Origin: Cervus elaphus
Taxonomy: Eukaryota > Chordata > Mammalia > Artiodactyla > Cervidae
Assembly (NCBI RefSeq): GCF_910594005.1
Contig: NC_057848.1
Coordinates: 139,386,155 to 139,450,154 of the forward strand
Direction: 5' to 3'
Length of the DNA: 64,000 nucleotides
In this document: piece by piece, positions 22,316-34,400 of the stretch
Numbering within the stretch: the first letter of the stretch is position 1
Layout: each line of letters starts with the position of its first letter
Notes under the pieces: generated by a model
Told to the model about the DNA's origin: nothing
Seen by the model: only the letters and a program-made list of their open reading frames with translations
Database searches by the model: none
Made by a program: the position numbers and the translations under genes

Positions 22316-23868
22316 GGGAGCCAGACATCCTGGAATGTGAAATCAAGTGGGCCTTAGGAGGCATCACTATGAACCAAGCTAGTGGAGGTGATGGAATTCC
22401 AGTTGAGCTATTTCAAATCCTAAAAGATGATGCTGTGAACGTGCTGCACTCAATATGCCAGCAAATTTGGAAAACTCAGCAGTGGCCACAGGACTGGAAA
22501 AGGTCAGTTTTCATTCCAATCCCAAAGAAAGGCAATGCCAAAGAATGCTCAAACTACCACACAATTGCACTCATCTCACACGCTAGCAAAGTAATGCTCA
22601 AAATTCTCCAAGCCAGGCTTCAGCAATATGTGAACTATGAACTTCCAGATGTTCAAGCTGGTTTTAGAAAAGGCAGAGGAACCAGAGATAAAATTGCCAA
22701 CATCCACTGGATCATCGAGAAAACAAGAGAGTTCCAGAAAAACATCTATTTCTGCTTTACTGACTATGCCAAAGCCTTCGACTGTGTGGATCACAATAAA
22801 CTGTGGAAAATTCTGAAAGAGATGGGCATACCAGACCACCTGACCTGCCTCTTGAGAAACCTGTATGCAGGTCAGGAAGCAACAGTTAGAACTGGACATG
22901 GAACAACAGACTGGTTCCAAATAGGAAAAGGAGTATGTCAAGGCTGTATATTGTCACCCTGCTTATTTAACTTCTATGCAGAGTATATCATGCGAAATGC
23001 CAGGCTGGATGAAGCACAAGCTGGAATCAAGATTGCTGGGAGAAATATCAATAACCTCATATAACACCACCCTAATGGCAGAAAGCAAAAAGGAACTAAA
23101 GGGCCTCTTGCTGAAGGTGAAAGAGGAGAGTGGAAAAGCTGGCTTAAAACTTAACATTCAGAAAACTGAGATCATGGCATCCGGTCCCATCACTTCATGG
23201 CAAACAGATGGAGAAACAATGGAAACAGTGACAGACATTATTTTCTTGGGCTCCAAAGGCACTGTGGATGGTGACTGCAGCCATGAAATCAAAAGATGCT
23301 AAAAAAAATAAAAAAATAAAAAAAAATAAAAGATGCTTGTTCCTTGGAAGAAAAGCTATGACAAACCTAGACAGCAAATTAAAAACAAAGATATCACCCT
23401 GCTGACAAAGGTCCATACTGTCAAATATATGGTTTTTCCAGTAGTCTTGTATGGATGTGAGAGTTGGACCATAAAGAAGGCTGAGCACTGAAGAATCAAT
23501 GCTTTCAAACTGTGGTGCTGGAGAAGACTCTTGAGAGTCCCTTGGGCTGCAAGGAGATCCAACCAGTTCATCCTAAAGGAAATCAACCCAAATATTCATT
23601 GGAAGGACTGATGCTGAACCTGAAGCTCCACTACTTTGATCCCCTGATATTGAAGAGCTGACTCATTGGAAAAGACCCTGATGCTAGGAAAGATTGAGGG
23701 CAGGAGGAGAAGGGGGTGACAGAGGATGAGATGGTTTGATGGCATCATTGACTCAATGGACATGAGTTTAAGCAAACTCCAGGAGATAGTGAAGGACAAG
23801 GATGCCTGGTGTGATACAGTCCATGGGGTCGCAAGGAATCAGACCAGACTGAGGGACTGAACAACAAT
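22316..23868 (+). mobile_element. BovB LINE, RT domain to 3' end
   Basis: An open stretch 22369-23064 encodes much of the BovB reverse transcriptase: 'VFIPIPKKGNAKECSNY', block A 'FTDYAKAFDCVDHNKLW', and 'GVCQGCILSPCLFNFY'. The following YADD catalytic motif is lost: a short deletion at about 23050-23065 turns it into a stop. The C-terminal region is recognisable but broken, an A-rich insertion (23301-23332) lies in it, and the 3' end is 'GACTGAACAACAATAAC'. A dead 5'-truncated copy. Confidence 0.92.
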
Positions 23869-24090
23869 AACTGCAAGAAGACAACCAAGAAATAGGTCCA
23901 CACAGCCCTAAGCTGAAGAAGAACTTGAAGAGAATCAGTACAATGTTGGTCACCATTTCAGTCACGGATATTTACTAGCCCAGAGCAAGTCATGCAACCA
24001 TCCCTGTCTGCTTCACATACTTCATTCCAGCTGCACTCATCCTTTATAGTCAAGGAACAACAACTACTTACTCTAAAGTTATATGAACCT

Positions 24091-24307
24091 GGGACTTCCC
24101 TGGTGGTCCAGTGGTTAGGAATCTAACTTCCAGTGCAAGGGACACAGGTTTGATCCTGGTCTGGGAAGACTTCATATCCCGTGGGACAACTAAGCTAGCA
24201 CTCTGCAACTACTGAGCATGCACTATAGAGCTGGCCTGCCATAATAAAAGAGCCCGCATGCAGCAACTAAGACCCAACCAAGCCAAATAAATACATAAAT
24301 TTTGTTT
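24091..24307 (+). mobile_element. CHR-2-type tRNA SINE
   Basis: Starts GGGACTTCCCTGGTGGTCC and ends in the A-rich 'CCAAGCCAAATAAATACATA'. Perfect 17-bp target-site duplication TAAAGTTATATGAACCT at 24074-24090 and 24308-24324. Confidence 0.9.
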
Positions 24308-24324
24308 TAAAGTTATATGAACCT

Positions 24325-25445
24325 ATTACTGCTTGTCACAAGGTAACCACTTTAGATTAGAAACATGAAATATAGGAATGAAGAAAGAGAAAAATGAAGA
24401 GTTAATTTCTGGGAAAATATTGTAAACTATTTATCATGCTTTAGTTTTGTTATGTGACAAATTACTGCAAACATAACAGTAAAAAAACAATGCAAATTTA
24501 TTATCTCATAGTTTTTGTGTATCAGTAGTCCAAGCATAGCTCCGACGGCCTTCTCTGCTTCAGGTTGTTTCCTGGTTGAAATTATGATGTTTACAGAGCT
24601 GTGTTCTAATAGGAAGGCTTGACTGGAGAAAAAGCAACTGCCAAACTCATTCAATTTGGTGTCATAGTTAATTTCTTTTTACCTGTACAGCTAAGAGCTT
24701 GGTTTTTTTTTTCTAATTCTATAAATCAGTTTTAATGGTTTCTAAAGGTAACCTGCATTTCCAGGTCATGTGACCCTTTTCATAGCTTTATTTTTGACAT
24801 AGTATATTTCTTTTTCAGTGCCAGCAGGAGAGTGTAAGCAAGTCTTTCAGCAAAATGAAGTCAGGTTGTCTGTAATCAAATGAATAACATTCCAGCTTCT
24901 TGGACATCAAATGTAATCATGGGTGTGATATATCTATTAGTGCCATATTCTATCAGTTAGAAGCAAGTCACAGGCCTTACCCACACTCAAGAGAAGTAAT
25001 ATACAGAGGTATGAACACCAAAAAATCAGGATCATTGTGACTCCTTTACACTGTCTACCACAACTTATGCTCCGAACTCAAATACCCAAATCTCTTCCTC
25101 GTGCCAAATACATTCACCCTTTCCCAAGATCCTCCCAAATCTGAATCCACTATCACAGTAATTAAAAATCTAAATCGTATCATCAAAATAAGACTCATGT
25201 GCAGATGAGACTCTTAGAAAGTACATAGTTAAGTATACCAAATGAGGCAAATACTTCTCTCTTTGTGGATCCCTGAAACAAAAGGAACAAATTATGTGGC
25301 CCTAAGACACCCAATATATAATACTGGGAAAGGCATAGGACAATGGCTATAAGCATTCTGTTCAAAAATAGGAAAAATGGCAAGTGTAAAACATTCCCTG
25401 TCCCATAATATTGTGAAATCCTATTTGACAAATATGAATTATTTG
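24325..25445. other. Unassigned sequence with one old repeat
   Basis: Around 24450-24620 the pattern 'ACAAATTACTGCAAACATAA' ... 'AATTTATTATCTCATAGTTT' ... resembles a common old mammalian repeat I cannot name safely. The rest is unassigned. No gene. Confidence 0.4.
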
Positions 25446-25639
25446 ACTAGATTTTAAGGCATTGTAGGGGAGCAAAATTTGCTACCCTAAAATGTTTTTT
25501 TTTGGCGTAAGAATTAATCTAGGTAGATTATTTTTAAGAGGCAGAAGACTCAGGAAGTGTTCCTTTTTGTCTCCCACTTAGCTGCCTAAAATTCAGCTAA
25601 AGGACTTGCTCCCAGAATACAGCTATCACTAGAGTGTCC

Positions 25640-26835
25640 GTAAAGACTATGGGCTAGATGTGATGGGTTAAACCCAGCAGACCCTAGAGATCAGAGTCGA
25701 CTCTGTGTCCAAATGCCTCTTCACGGACCAGCAAACATTTGCTTAACAAATATTTGCTATTGCATATTCATATGAATTGCCTTCTTCCTTTTTAGAGACT
25801 AACTGCTACCTCTAACATCCTTTCTTGTCTTTAGTTGAAGATGGAATTTAAGGTATGTGTTTCAGCCATATTGGGGAGCTACTTAGTTCTCTTGTGTCTA
25901 TTTTGGAACATGTTATTAAACGTTCCTCTTTTTAATCTGTCTTACACCAGTTTCATTTTTAGATCAGCCAGAGAACCTAGAAAGGTAAAAGAAAGTTTCT
26001 CCCAGCCTTCATATAGTTTTTCAAAGGCCACTCTCGGGGTTCTTGTTTCTCTTTTGGAGTCACCTTTCCTTTATTATGAAAGGTAGCATGTGTTTACAAC
26101 TGAGTATGCAAAACAATAACTTTGCAAACTGCAATCAAATGTAACAAGACAAGGGCCCAAAATATCTACTTTATTTCTGTCAGTTAACAGGTCCTCTCTA
26201 GTTTATTTAGGATTCAAGAGTAAATGCCAGGTCCCATTTTGCACCTCAGACTTTAGTCTCACAACTGTGAGATAATATCTGAGAGATCTGTTCTCTGTTG
26301 AACACTTAAATACATATGATTTGTCCACCCCAAAGCTAAATTCAAACTTCATTCTCACTGAAGAACAAGGAGCTTACTGAATCCACAAAACATTTTGGCT
26401 TGGGACATTTATAGGTGACTGTTCTCCCTTGAACTACTGCCTTATGTTAGGCAGAAAAAAATTTTCCCTCTACTCTTGAAGGTTTTTCAGTCTGGTCTAA
26501 GAATTAAATAGACATGAGACAGATTAATAAAAGAAAATCAAAGTTCAAGAATATGTATACATGGAATAGACACAGGACAATAGAATAACTTCCTGAAATG
26601 ATTGAAACTCTCACATTAAGTGCCATTTTCAGCTCAAGACAAAAGAGAATTTTCAGGGCAGTGGTTGGGAACGTCAAAGAAAAGGAATGCAATTCACATG
26701 GAGATGGAAAACATACATTTGATAAATAAATGTTTGATGGACCATGCAGAGACAATGCAATACACAGTTGACTCTGATCTCTAGGCCCTGTCGAATTTCT
26801 CCCTTTACATCTAGCCCATAGTCTTTGCAGATACT
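25640..26835. repeat. Imperfect inverted repeat of LTR-like sequence
   Basis: Left arm 25640-26005 (plus) and right arm 26455-26835 (minus) match as inverted copies. The left has 'AAAGACTATGGGCTAGATGT' and 'TAGAGATCAGAGTCGACT'; the right, read on the minus strand, has 'AAAGACTATGGGCTAGATGT' and 'TAGAGATCAGAGTCAACT', followed in both by matching 'GCAAACATTTG/CAAACATTTA' and 'TGAATTGC' blocks. The spacer is about 450 bp. Related to the repeat at 5805-6315. Confidence 0.65.
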
Positions 26836-26894
26836 TTCGGCAATAGCTCTATTCCAGAAACAGGCTCTTTATCTAAGTTCTTTAGGCAGCAAAG

Positions 26895-27109
26895 TGAAAG
26901 TGAAAGTGAAGTCGCTCAGTCCTGTCCGACTCTTTGCAACCCCGTGGACTGTAGCCCACCAGGCTCCTCTGTCCATGGGATTTTCCAGGCAAGAACACTG
27001 GAGTGGGTTGCCACTTCCTTCTCCAGGGGATCTTCCTGACCCAGGGATCGAACCCAGGTCTCCCGCATTGCAGGCAGATGCTTTAACCTCTGAGCCACCA
27101 GGGAAGCCC
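26895..27109 (-). mobile_element. Bov-tA SINE, minus strand
   Basis: Well preserved full element. Perfect 15-bp target-site duplication CTTTAGGCAGCAAAG at 26880-26894 and 27110-27124. Confidence 0.94.
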
Positions 27110-27187
27110 CTTTAGGCAGCAAAGAGGGAGATAAAAAGAAATATTTTGTGAGTTTTTTGTGTCTTAAAAATAATCAGCCTGAATTTA

Positions 27188-27398
27188 TCCTGCTGACAAG
27201 AACCCTATAAAGCAGCCCTGCTGATGATCTTTCAGGAGAGCATGTACTCTGGAGCAAGAGCTCACACCTCTCCATTCTTTAAATCACAATATAAGGCTTT
27301 CCTTTGCTTCTCAATCAGATGTAGACCCCTTCTATTGGAATGAGTAACACTGGGCAGGAGGACCCTTACTGGGGCCTGACTCAAAAGTGTTGCTAACA
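27188..27398 (+). repeat. 5' LTR fragment of the class I ERV
   Basis: Has a TATA-like CTATAAAGCAGCCC (27207-27220) and ends GCTAACA (27398), as the 3' LTR ends AGCAACA. Sequence upstream of the TATA-like site shows no match to the 3' LTR, so the 5' part appears lost. A TGG-containing stretch just inside (about 27402) may be a degraded primer-binding site. Confidence 0.55.
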
Positions 27399-29528
27399 AA
27401 TTTTGGCAACCAAGATGTGATGGACCATGGCCTTTTTGCCTGCACCTATTCACTAGGCTCTGGGCTCACCTTGGCTCCAGTGGGAGGACGATGGAGGCTT
27501 TGGAGGTTCACATGAAGATGACTGATTCTGCTCTTTGCCTACACTCTGATGGGGTAGGATGGCAGCAACCTTTGGTTGAATTCAGAGCAACTGTGCCCAG
27601 CAACTCGACACCCAGGTGTGGGGTGCACATACTGTAGTCCCCAGGTTAATGTGGACTGTGACCCCTTTGAAGAAATCATACCACTGCATCACTGGGGATC
27701 AGAAACTAAAATACATATCTGCCTGGCTGGTCTTCCTGAGGTACTGGACACCCAGGGATGGTGGAGACCTGTGGACAAGAAGCTACAGCAGTCTTGCCCG
27801 CTGTCTGCCAGTAACTCTGTCCTCTTGAGCCCAGTAGAAGGCAGTAGGGACCACACTTAGGCTTTCTGCCCTCCTTGTCAACCCCCAGGAGTCAAAAGTA
27901 GCACTCTCTATAGTCACGCTCAGTTTGGTAAAGGCAAGTGGCCAGTCTCATGAGCCAAGGGGTGAGACCGGGAAAAGGCCCAGGTAATAAAAAATATTTG
28001 ACTAAAGGGAATGAGGATGCTTAATCTGAGTTTAGGAAAAGGCACCAGGGATGCCCAAATGTGAATGGTCCCAAGGTAGATATGCAACCAGGGACTTGAC
28101 CTCTTCCAGTCAGTGCTAGTTTCTCTGAACTGGGCTAGAGAGCCCTGTGAGCTGATGGCAAGAGCAGGAAACACCCGACACCTGACTTCTCCTCCCCGCC
28201 TCTGCTTGTGAGGGGAACCTTGAGTGATTTTTTTCCCTAACTGAGGTTCCCTAGGCTGTCCTGCTGGGTATCAGCACAGAATACCAGCGATTCCAATGAT
28301 CTGGTGAGTACCCCATGGGAATCTCTCATGCTTTTAGATCCCAACTGGTGGGAATTTCAAAAACTCTTCCTTGTTAGCTGAAAGGTGAGAGAAGACATTC
28401 GCTTTCAACAGTTGTGCAACTCTCTAAGGGCCAAGTTGGTCAGGAACTAAGGTGGCTAAGCTGCTGGAGCCTGGAGGCAGCCCTGTCCAACCTCCTCTGG
28501 GATATTCTGACCAAGGAGGGACTATCAAGCACAGCCCATTACAGATTTTAGTGGAACCCCCAGTTATTAATACATCATAGACTATGACTTTTGGATGCCT
28601 CCTATTTTGGTCTTTTGAGGAATCCACTAACAGTTTGATGCTAGTCCCATATTTCCTGAACATGAAATCTTATTTGGGTCAAATCTTGTGGTATTTACAT
28701 GCCAACAAATCATTCCAATTGTCCCCTCGGTAGTTAGAAACAAAAACAGAACATCTAAGGTATAGGGAACCAAATGTCCATCATAAGGATAGCCTGCTAA
28801 GGTGTATCCCATAGAATTGGAAGTTTTCTGGGTATCATTCCCTGACTCAAAAACACCTTATCTTACTATGAAATACAACCTGACCCCAATACTAGCTGGG
28901 AGATAGGGAAAGTTGGCCTGTCAATGGGTCTTTTAATTAGAACACCATTTTACAATTGAATCTGCTATGCCAGAGACAAAAAGAAATGAGATGCATTTCC
29001 CAATGTCCAGGTTTTTATGACCTTTTATCAGAATGAAGGCCTTTGAAAGGGATGTTCAAATAGTCCACTGAAGTAATACCAGTCCTTGACTCTCCCCCTG
29101 AGGACCATTTTATCTCTTCCCTAACACTCCTCCTACTGCTCCCTCCCTACTCCTTTCCCTCATAAATCCCAATTTAGGCCACAGGCCTGAGGGGCCCCCA
29201 TCATACCAGCCCCATTCTCCAGAACCCAATCCAGCAAGTACACAGAGACTAATTACAAGCCAGGACCCAACAGCCTGCCAGGAAAAGCACTCCCTTTGAG
29301 GCAGCTCCCCAGTAGAGGAGGACTCATCCAGGTATATATTCCATTTACCACTTTTTTTTTTAAAGAAATGAAATATAGTTGATGTCTTGTGTTTCACAGC
29401 AAAGTAACTAAGTTATGCAAAGATATTCTTTTTCAGAATCTTTTTCATCATGGGTTATTATAAGATATTAACTACAGTTCCCTGTGGTATACAGCAGGTC
29501 ATTTATTTTAACCTTTTATATATAGCAG

Positions 29529-29914
29529 GAATTCCCAGGTGGTGCTAGTGGTAAAGAAGCCACCTGCCAATGCATAAGATGCAAGTTCAATCCATGGGTC
29601 GGGAAGATCCCCTGGAGAAGGGAGTGGCTACCCACTCCAGTATTCTTGGCTAGGCAATTCCATGGACAAGAGGAGCCTGGTAGGCGACAGTCCAAGGGGT
29701 CACAAAAGAGTTGGACTTCCCTAGGGCCTCAGATGGTAAAGCATCTGCCTACAATGCAGGAGACCCAGGTTTGATCCCTGGGTCAGGAAGATCCCCTGGA
29801 GAAGGAAATGGCAACCCACTCCAGTACTCTTGTCTGGAAAATCCCATGGACCAAGGAGCCTGGTAGGCCCCAGTTCATGGGGTCACAGAGTCGGACACGA
29901 CTGAGCGACTTCAC
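29529..29914 (+). mobile_element. Two Bov-tA units fused head to tail, inserted as one
   Basis: A first Bov-tA unit (29529-29714) runs directly into a second head ('GACTTCCCTAGGGCCTCAG', about 29714) and full second body ending 'GACTGAGCGACTTCAC'. One 14-bp target-site duplication TTTATATATAGCAG (29515-29528 and 29915-29928) surrounds the pair, so they integrated as a dimer. Confidence 0.88.
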
Positions 29915-29987
29915 TTTATATATAGCAGTGTGTATCTGTTAAACACATATTCCCAATTATCCACCTTCCCCATCCCCTTTGGTAACC

Positions 29988-30200
29988 ATGAAAGTGAAAG
30001 TGTTAGTCACTCAGTCATGTCCAACTCTATGCAACCCCATGAACTGTAGCCCACCAGGCTCCTGTGTCCATGGAATTCTCTAGACAAGAATACTAGAGTG
30101 TGTTGCCATTCCCTCCTCCAGGGGATCTTCCTGACCCAGGGATCGAACTCGGGACTCCTGCATTACAGGTGAACTCTTTACCATTTGAGCTACCAATGAA
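29988..30200 (-). mobile_element. Bov-tA SINE, minus strand
   Basis: 'GAAAGTGTTAGTCACTCAGTC' through 'TTTGAGCTACCAATGAAG'. Inside the same L1. Confidence 0.85.
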
Positions 30201-30479
30201 GTTTGTTTTTTGTCTGTGAGTCTATTTCTGTTTTGTAAATAAGTTCACTTGTATAATTTATTTAGATTCTGCATATAAGTGATATCATATGACATTTTAT
30301 TTCTTGGACACTTCACTTAGCCTGGTTGAGGTTGCCTACTGGGTATTCAATAACTGAGATACAGAGGATAAAAAGTTAGAGGATAAAAAGGCCTGGAGGT
30401 AAGCCCACCTACTGGCTATTGCCCTCCAATGTCAATTGGTCAGCATGAGAATCTGGACTAACCACCCACAGAGACTCTT

Positions 30480-33400
30480 GACTTTGGTTAGTGACCCCTG
30501 AACCCCACTGAAAGATAGCAAAAGCCAAGGAAACTAGGACCAATCAGTGCACCATATATCAAGGAACACTGGAAGACAGACCACCCTCACTGCCCCTGAG
30601 GGGAGACAGAAATGGCAGATCTTGGCCACTACCCTCAAAGGTAGATGAATCCGAATAGATGAACGATGGGGCCAGGAGGCTCCTAAGCTGACACTCCAAC
30701 GGATCCCTGAGGAGCCCCAGCTGACAGTGGACATGGGGAGAAAGGCTGTCAAATTCTTAGTTGAGATCCACGCCACTTACTCAGTTCTGAACACCGCATC
30801 AGGCATACTAGGTCACAAGAGTCGTAAAATTATGTGGGTATTATGGAAGGCCCAAGAATAGGCATTCATAGAACTATTAGAATGTAAATTTGATGAACAC
30901 ACACTTACCCATTCCTTCCTGTATGCCCTATACCTCTGCTAGGAAGAGAGATCTTACATAAACTGGGGGCTACTATCCACCTAATGGAAGACAAATTGGA
31001 GACTGTTGTTCCCTTAAACAAAGGGTACAAGATGATAATGTTGACAGCAAGTTGACTTACCTGGAGTAAATCCCAAGGTCTGGGCCCAGGGACCAGGGGA
31101 TAAACTGTAGGAGCCAGTTCTGTGATAGTCTATCTAAAATCCCAACATACATGGCCCAATTAAAAACCAGTATCTTCTCTGTCGAGAAGTCTTATTGGCC
31201 ATTGCCCCTGTTATACAGGTCTAATTGACCAGGGCCTTATTAGAGTCTGTCAATCAGCCTGTAATACCCCATTCTTCCCATAAAAAAAATCCAAAGGAGA
31301 ATGTAAGATGGTATGGGACCTCAGAGAAGTCAATAAAGTCACTGAGAATATGCATCTAGTAGTCCCCAGTCCCTGCACCCTGCTGGCCACTCTTTTACCC
31401 ACCTGGACCTGGTATTTTGTATTAGATTTAAAAGATGCCTTCTTCTGTATTCCATTAGCGTCAAACTCACAAGAAATGTTTGCTTTTGAGTGGTAGGATT
31501 CAAATAGGCAATGAAAATAATACTGCTGGACAGTCCTGCTCCAAGAGCTCAGAAATCCCCCACTATCTTTGGGGAAAATTAAGCTAAACATCTAAAAGAC
31601 TTACATCTAGAGAAGAGAACTCTCCTCCAGTATGTCAACAACATTCTGACCACCAGCCCTACTTAGGAGTCCTGTGACAAAAATACTGTAACCACCCTGA
31701 ATCACCTAGCTGATAAAGAATATAAGGTATTCAAGATAAAGACTCAAATATCACAAACTAGGGTGAAGTACCTAGACTTCATTCTCACAGAAAGTCAGAG
31801 AAGCCCACCCCAGGAAAGGAAAGCAGCCATTTGTAGCCTCACTTTTAAAATCACAAGACAACTTAGGGGTTTCTTGGAGATGGCTGGGTTTTGGCACATC
31901 TGGTATGGTCTAATAGCTGGGACTCTATGTGAAAATTTGAAAGGAAAGAATGATGATCCTTTTGAGTGGAAATCGTAATATGAAGGGGCCTTTCAAGAAC
32001 TGAAAATGTATTTACTTCAGGCCCTGCCCCAGCCATCCCAGATTCAGCTAAAGCCTTTGACCTTCACATTCTTGAGAGAAGAGGAATCACCCTCGGGGCA
32101 TTAGCTCAAAATCCAGGACCCTTTACTTGGTGGTAGCTTTTTTCTTTAAATAATTAGATCGAACCTTAAAGGATGGCCTCCTTGCCTACCAGCAGCTACT
32201 ACAACCCTCTTGAAGCTGAAAAGTTAATGTTCAGTCAGCCAATCACTATATGGATTCCACATCAGGTTCAGGCTTTAGTAAGTTATTAGGGAACAGAATG
32301 GCTATCCCCTGGAAGGTTGATTTGAGTTCAGACTCTGCTTTTAGACAAATCAGTGGCTACCACAGAAACCTGTTATATGCTAAATCCTTCCACAGCGCTA
32401 CCCACAGAAACGGGGCCTCAGGTGCATGGCTGTATAGAAACCATAGACATGATCTATTCCAGTCACCCAGACCTAGGAAGTAAGCCTCTCCTGAATGCTG
32501 AAGAGGAATGATTCACCGAAGGGAGTAGTCTTATGAGAGAGTCCTCATCTGAGCCTTAGAGCTCAAGACAAGGGAGATCTTAAATGTTTACGCAGATTTC
32601 CAGTATGCACATGCCCTCCTACAGGCACATGGGGCTGTTTGGAAGGAAAGAAGTTTGCTTACTGCAGAGAATAAACAGGTGAAACATGGCTTAAGCATAC
32701 TGAAGCTCTGAGAAGTAGTACAGCTTTCAAAAAAATATGGCAGTGGTTCATTGTAGAGCTCACCAAAAGGGGGATGCAGAAGTAGTAAAGGGAAACGAGG
32801 CAGGTGCAGTTGCCACAAGGGTGGCTCTAGAGCTACTAACTTGACAATTACCCCTCATACTCTGAAGGCCAGATCCATCCAATTATTCCCCAAACCACAC
32901 ATAGAGAGAATTAGACAAAGTCTGAAAATGGAGCTTCATTAGAGATATAGGAGGTCATGGACGGCTCGTTAACAAACATGGGCAAGACCTCTTTCCCCAG
33001 CTGGAACTTGTCAGGCCATCAGGGAGGTCCATCAAGGAACTCACTATGGGAGGGAAGCCCTATATAATTCCTTAGTTGAAGTCATGGTAACTCTTCGCAT
33101 GATAAGTATACTCAGTTGGAGAAATGAGACATTCCTCATCTGCACAAGAAACAACTCCAACCCCAGACTCCCCGGAGCCCCCAGATAAAGCCCACTGAAA
33201 CTGAAGAGACGTATCCTGGAGATAATTGGAAGGTTGATTTCACAGTCAGGCAGAGAGTACCAGGCAATTTCAGCTATCTCTTGGTGCTAGTATGAGTAGA
33301 TACTTTTTCTGGGTGGAGGGAAGCATTCTCTGCTAGAACTGAAATGGTGGCTGCAGTGGCTAAGATATTACCACAAGAAATAATCCCCATGTTTGGGCTC

Positions 33401-33520
33401 CCAGTATCCCTACAAAGCAACAATGGTCCAGTATTTGTGTCTCAAGTGACAAAGGGGATAATGAGTGCCCTTGGCATAAAATAGACTTTGCACTCAGCCT
33501 GGCTCATATGGTGCCTCATG
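30480..33520 (+). pseudogene. ERV pro-pol remnant
   Basis: Order is retroviral: protease, RT, connection/RNase H, integrase. The protease active-site triplet position near 30760 reads EIH instead of the expected Asp-Thr-Gly. In the RT, a conserved 'VWDLREVNK' and 'FVLDLKDAFFCIPL' are present (31310-31460), but the YxDD box reads YVNN (31631-31642), so both catalytic Asp are lost. In the integrase, the second catalytic position reads 'SNNGPVF' (about 33414-33434) in place of an Asp. In-frame stops occur throughout. Non-functional on several independent grounds. Confidence 0.82.
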
Positions 33521-33544
33521 GAGAGTCCTTGCACCTGGCATTTT

Positions 33545-33855
33545 AGGCCAGAGTTCCAGCTGCAAGAAGTCTGAACCTGATGCCTCGATTCAAGGTGTCG
33601 GCAGAGGGCCGTGTGCAGAGACGCTGCACCTACACTGCGATCTGAAGCATGAGGAACACATTTGCCCGCCACACAGAACTCTGCCCCTCCCAGGAAGAAC
33701 TCTGACCCCTCCCTGCTGATCTCGATAAAGCAGCCCTGCCCATGGCCTGGACTGTCAGCTTTGCTTCTGAACCAAACGTTTTTCCTTCTATTGGCTCAAG
33801 TGACACCAGGCTGGAGGACCCTTTGTGGGGGCCCAACTTGAAAGGGTCAGCAACA
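33545..33855 (+). repeat. 3' LTR of the class I ERV
   Basis: Carries GATAAAGCAGCCCTGCC (33724-33740), 'AGCTTTGCTTCTGAACC' and a terminal AGCAACA. It follows the truncated integrase with no env or clear polypurine tract. The left edge is uncertain. Confidence 0.55.
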
Positions 33856-33869
33856 TCTCTGAATAATCA

Positions 33870-34400
33870 ATCAGAAGTTTTTTAGAAAGTTAACTTGCAC
33901 TTATGTTGAATAGGCTCCTGCTATGTATTTTAATTGAGAAATGAAAACTTAGACTTGTGTGTGTATGCACGCTAAGTTGCTTTAGTCATGCCTGACTCTT
34001 TGTGACTCTATGGACTTCAGTCTGCCAGGCCCTTCTATCTATGGATTCTCCAGGCAGGAATACTGGAGTGTGTAGCTGTTCCCTTCTCCAGGGGATCTTC
34101 CCCACCCAGGGATAGAATCTGCATCTCATGTCTTCTGCATTGGCAGGCGGGTTCTTTACCACTAGTGCCACCCACATTCAAGCACACACAAAAATTCATC
34201 CGAATGTTTGTAGAAGCTTTATGTGTAATAGCCAAAAACCTGAAACAAACTAAATGTTCTTCAGTGAGGAATAAAAGACAGTTATCCACACCATGGGATA
34301 CTATAATCACAATAAAAGAGAGACAAGTGTACATATTACAACTGGGATCAATCTCACGAAATATTGCTGAGTGGGGGGAAAAAAAGCCAATGTTAAAAGT
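33870..34400 (+). mobile_element. Old L1 fragment shared with duplicon copy 3
   Basis: 'TGTGTAATAGCCAAAAACCTG' and 'CATGGGATACTATAATCACAATAA' are the L1 ORF2 C-terminal/3' region. The matching copy lies at 44880-45130. A SINE (33958-34171) splits it. Confidence 0.65.
33958..34171 (-). mobile_element. Bov-tA-type SINE, minus strand
   Basis: 'AAGTTGCTTTAGTCATGCC' ... 'TTTACCACTAGTGCCACC'. Preceded by a short TG-rich tail. Absent at the matching place in copy 3. Confidence 0.85.

Larger units (their letters stand above)
29350..30335 (-). mobile_element. L1 3' end, minus strand, inserted in the ERV gag region
   Basis: Starts on the plus strand with a poly(T) run (29352-29361, the reversed poly(A) tail), then L1 3' sequence ('ACAGTTCCCTGTGGTATACAG', 'TTCTGTTTTGTAAATAAGTT'), down to about 30335. 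Interrupted by SINEs at 29529-29914 and 29988-30200. Confidence 0.8.
27188..33855 (+). mobile_element. Class I endogenous retrovirus (gammaretrovirus-like), decayed, env not seen
   Basis: Two related LTR ends bound the unit: 27188-27398 and the end of 33545-33855 share 'TAAAGCAGCCCTGC', 'TTTGCTTCT', 'CTTCTATTGG' and a terminal ...CA. Between them are a leader, a gag-like region interrupted by an L1 and SINEs, a protease remnant (around 30720-30790), reverse transcriptase (31150-31980), RNase H-like remnants (32030-32600) and integrase (32940-33510). The 3' LTR follows a truncated integrase directly, so env is absent. All reading frames carry stops and shifts. An old, defective genomic copy. 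Confidence 0.8.

Noticed and set aside
22369..23064. 232-codon reverse transcriptase as a possible domesticated gene
   Set aside because: It is a BovB fragment with the YADD motif lost and frame breaks on both sides. Nothing suggests selection on it.
33985..34185. Frames inside SINE copies on either strand (here and at many SINE positions)
   Set aside because: The same peptide pattern recurs at every Bov-tA copy, so these are repeat translations, not genes.
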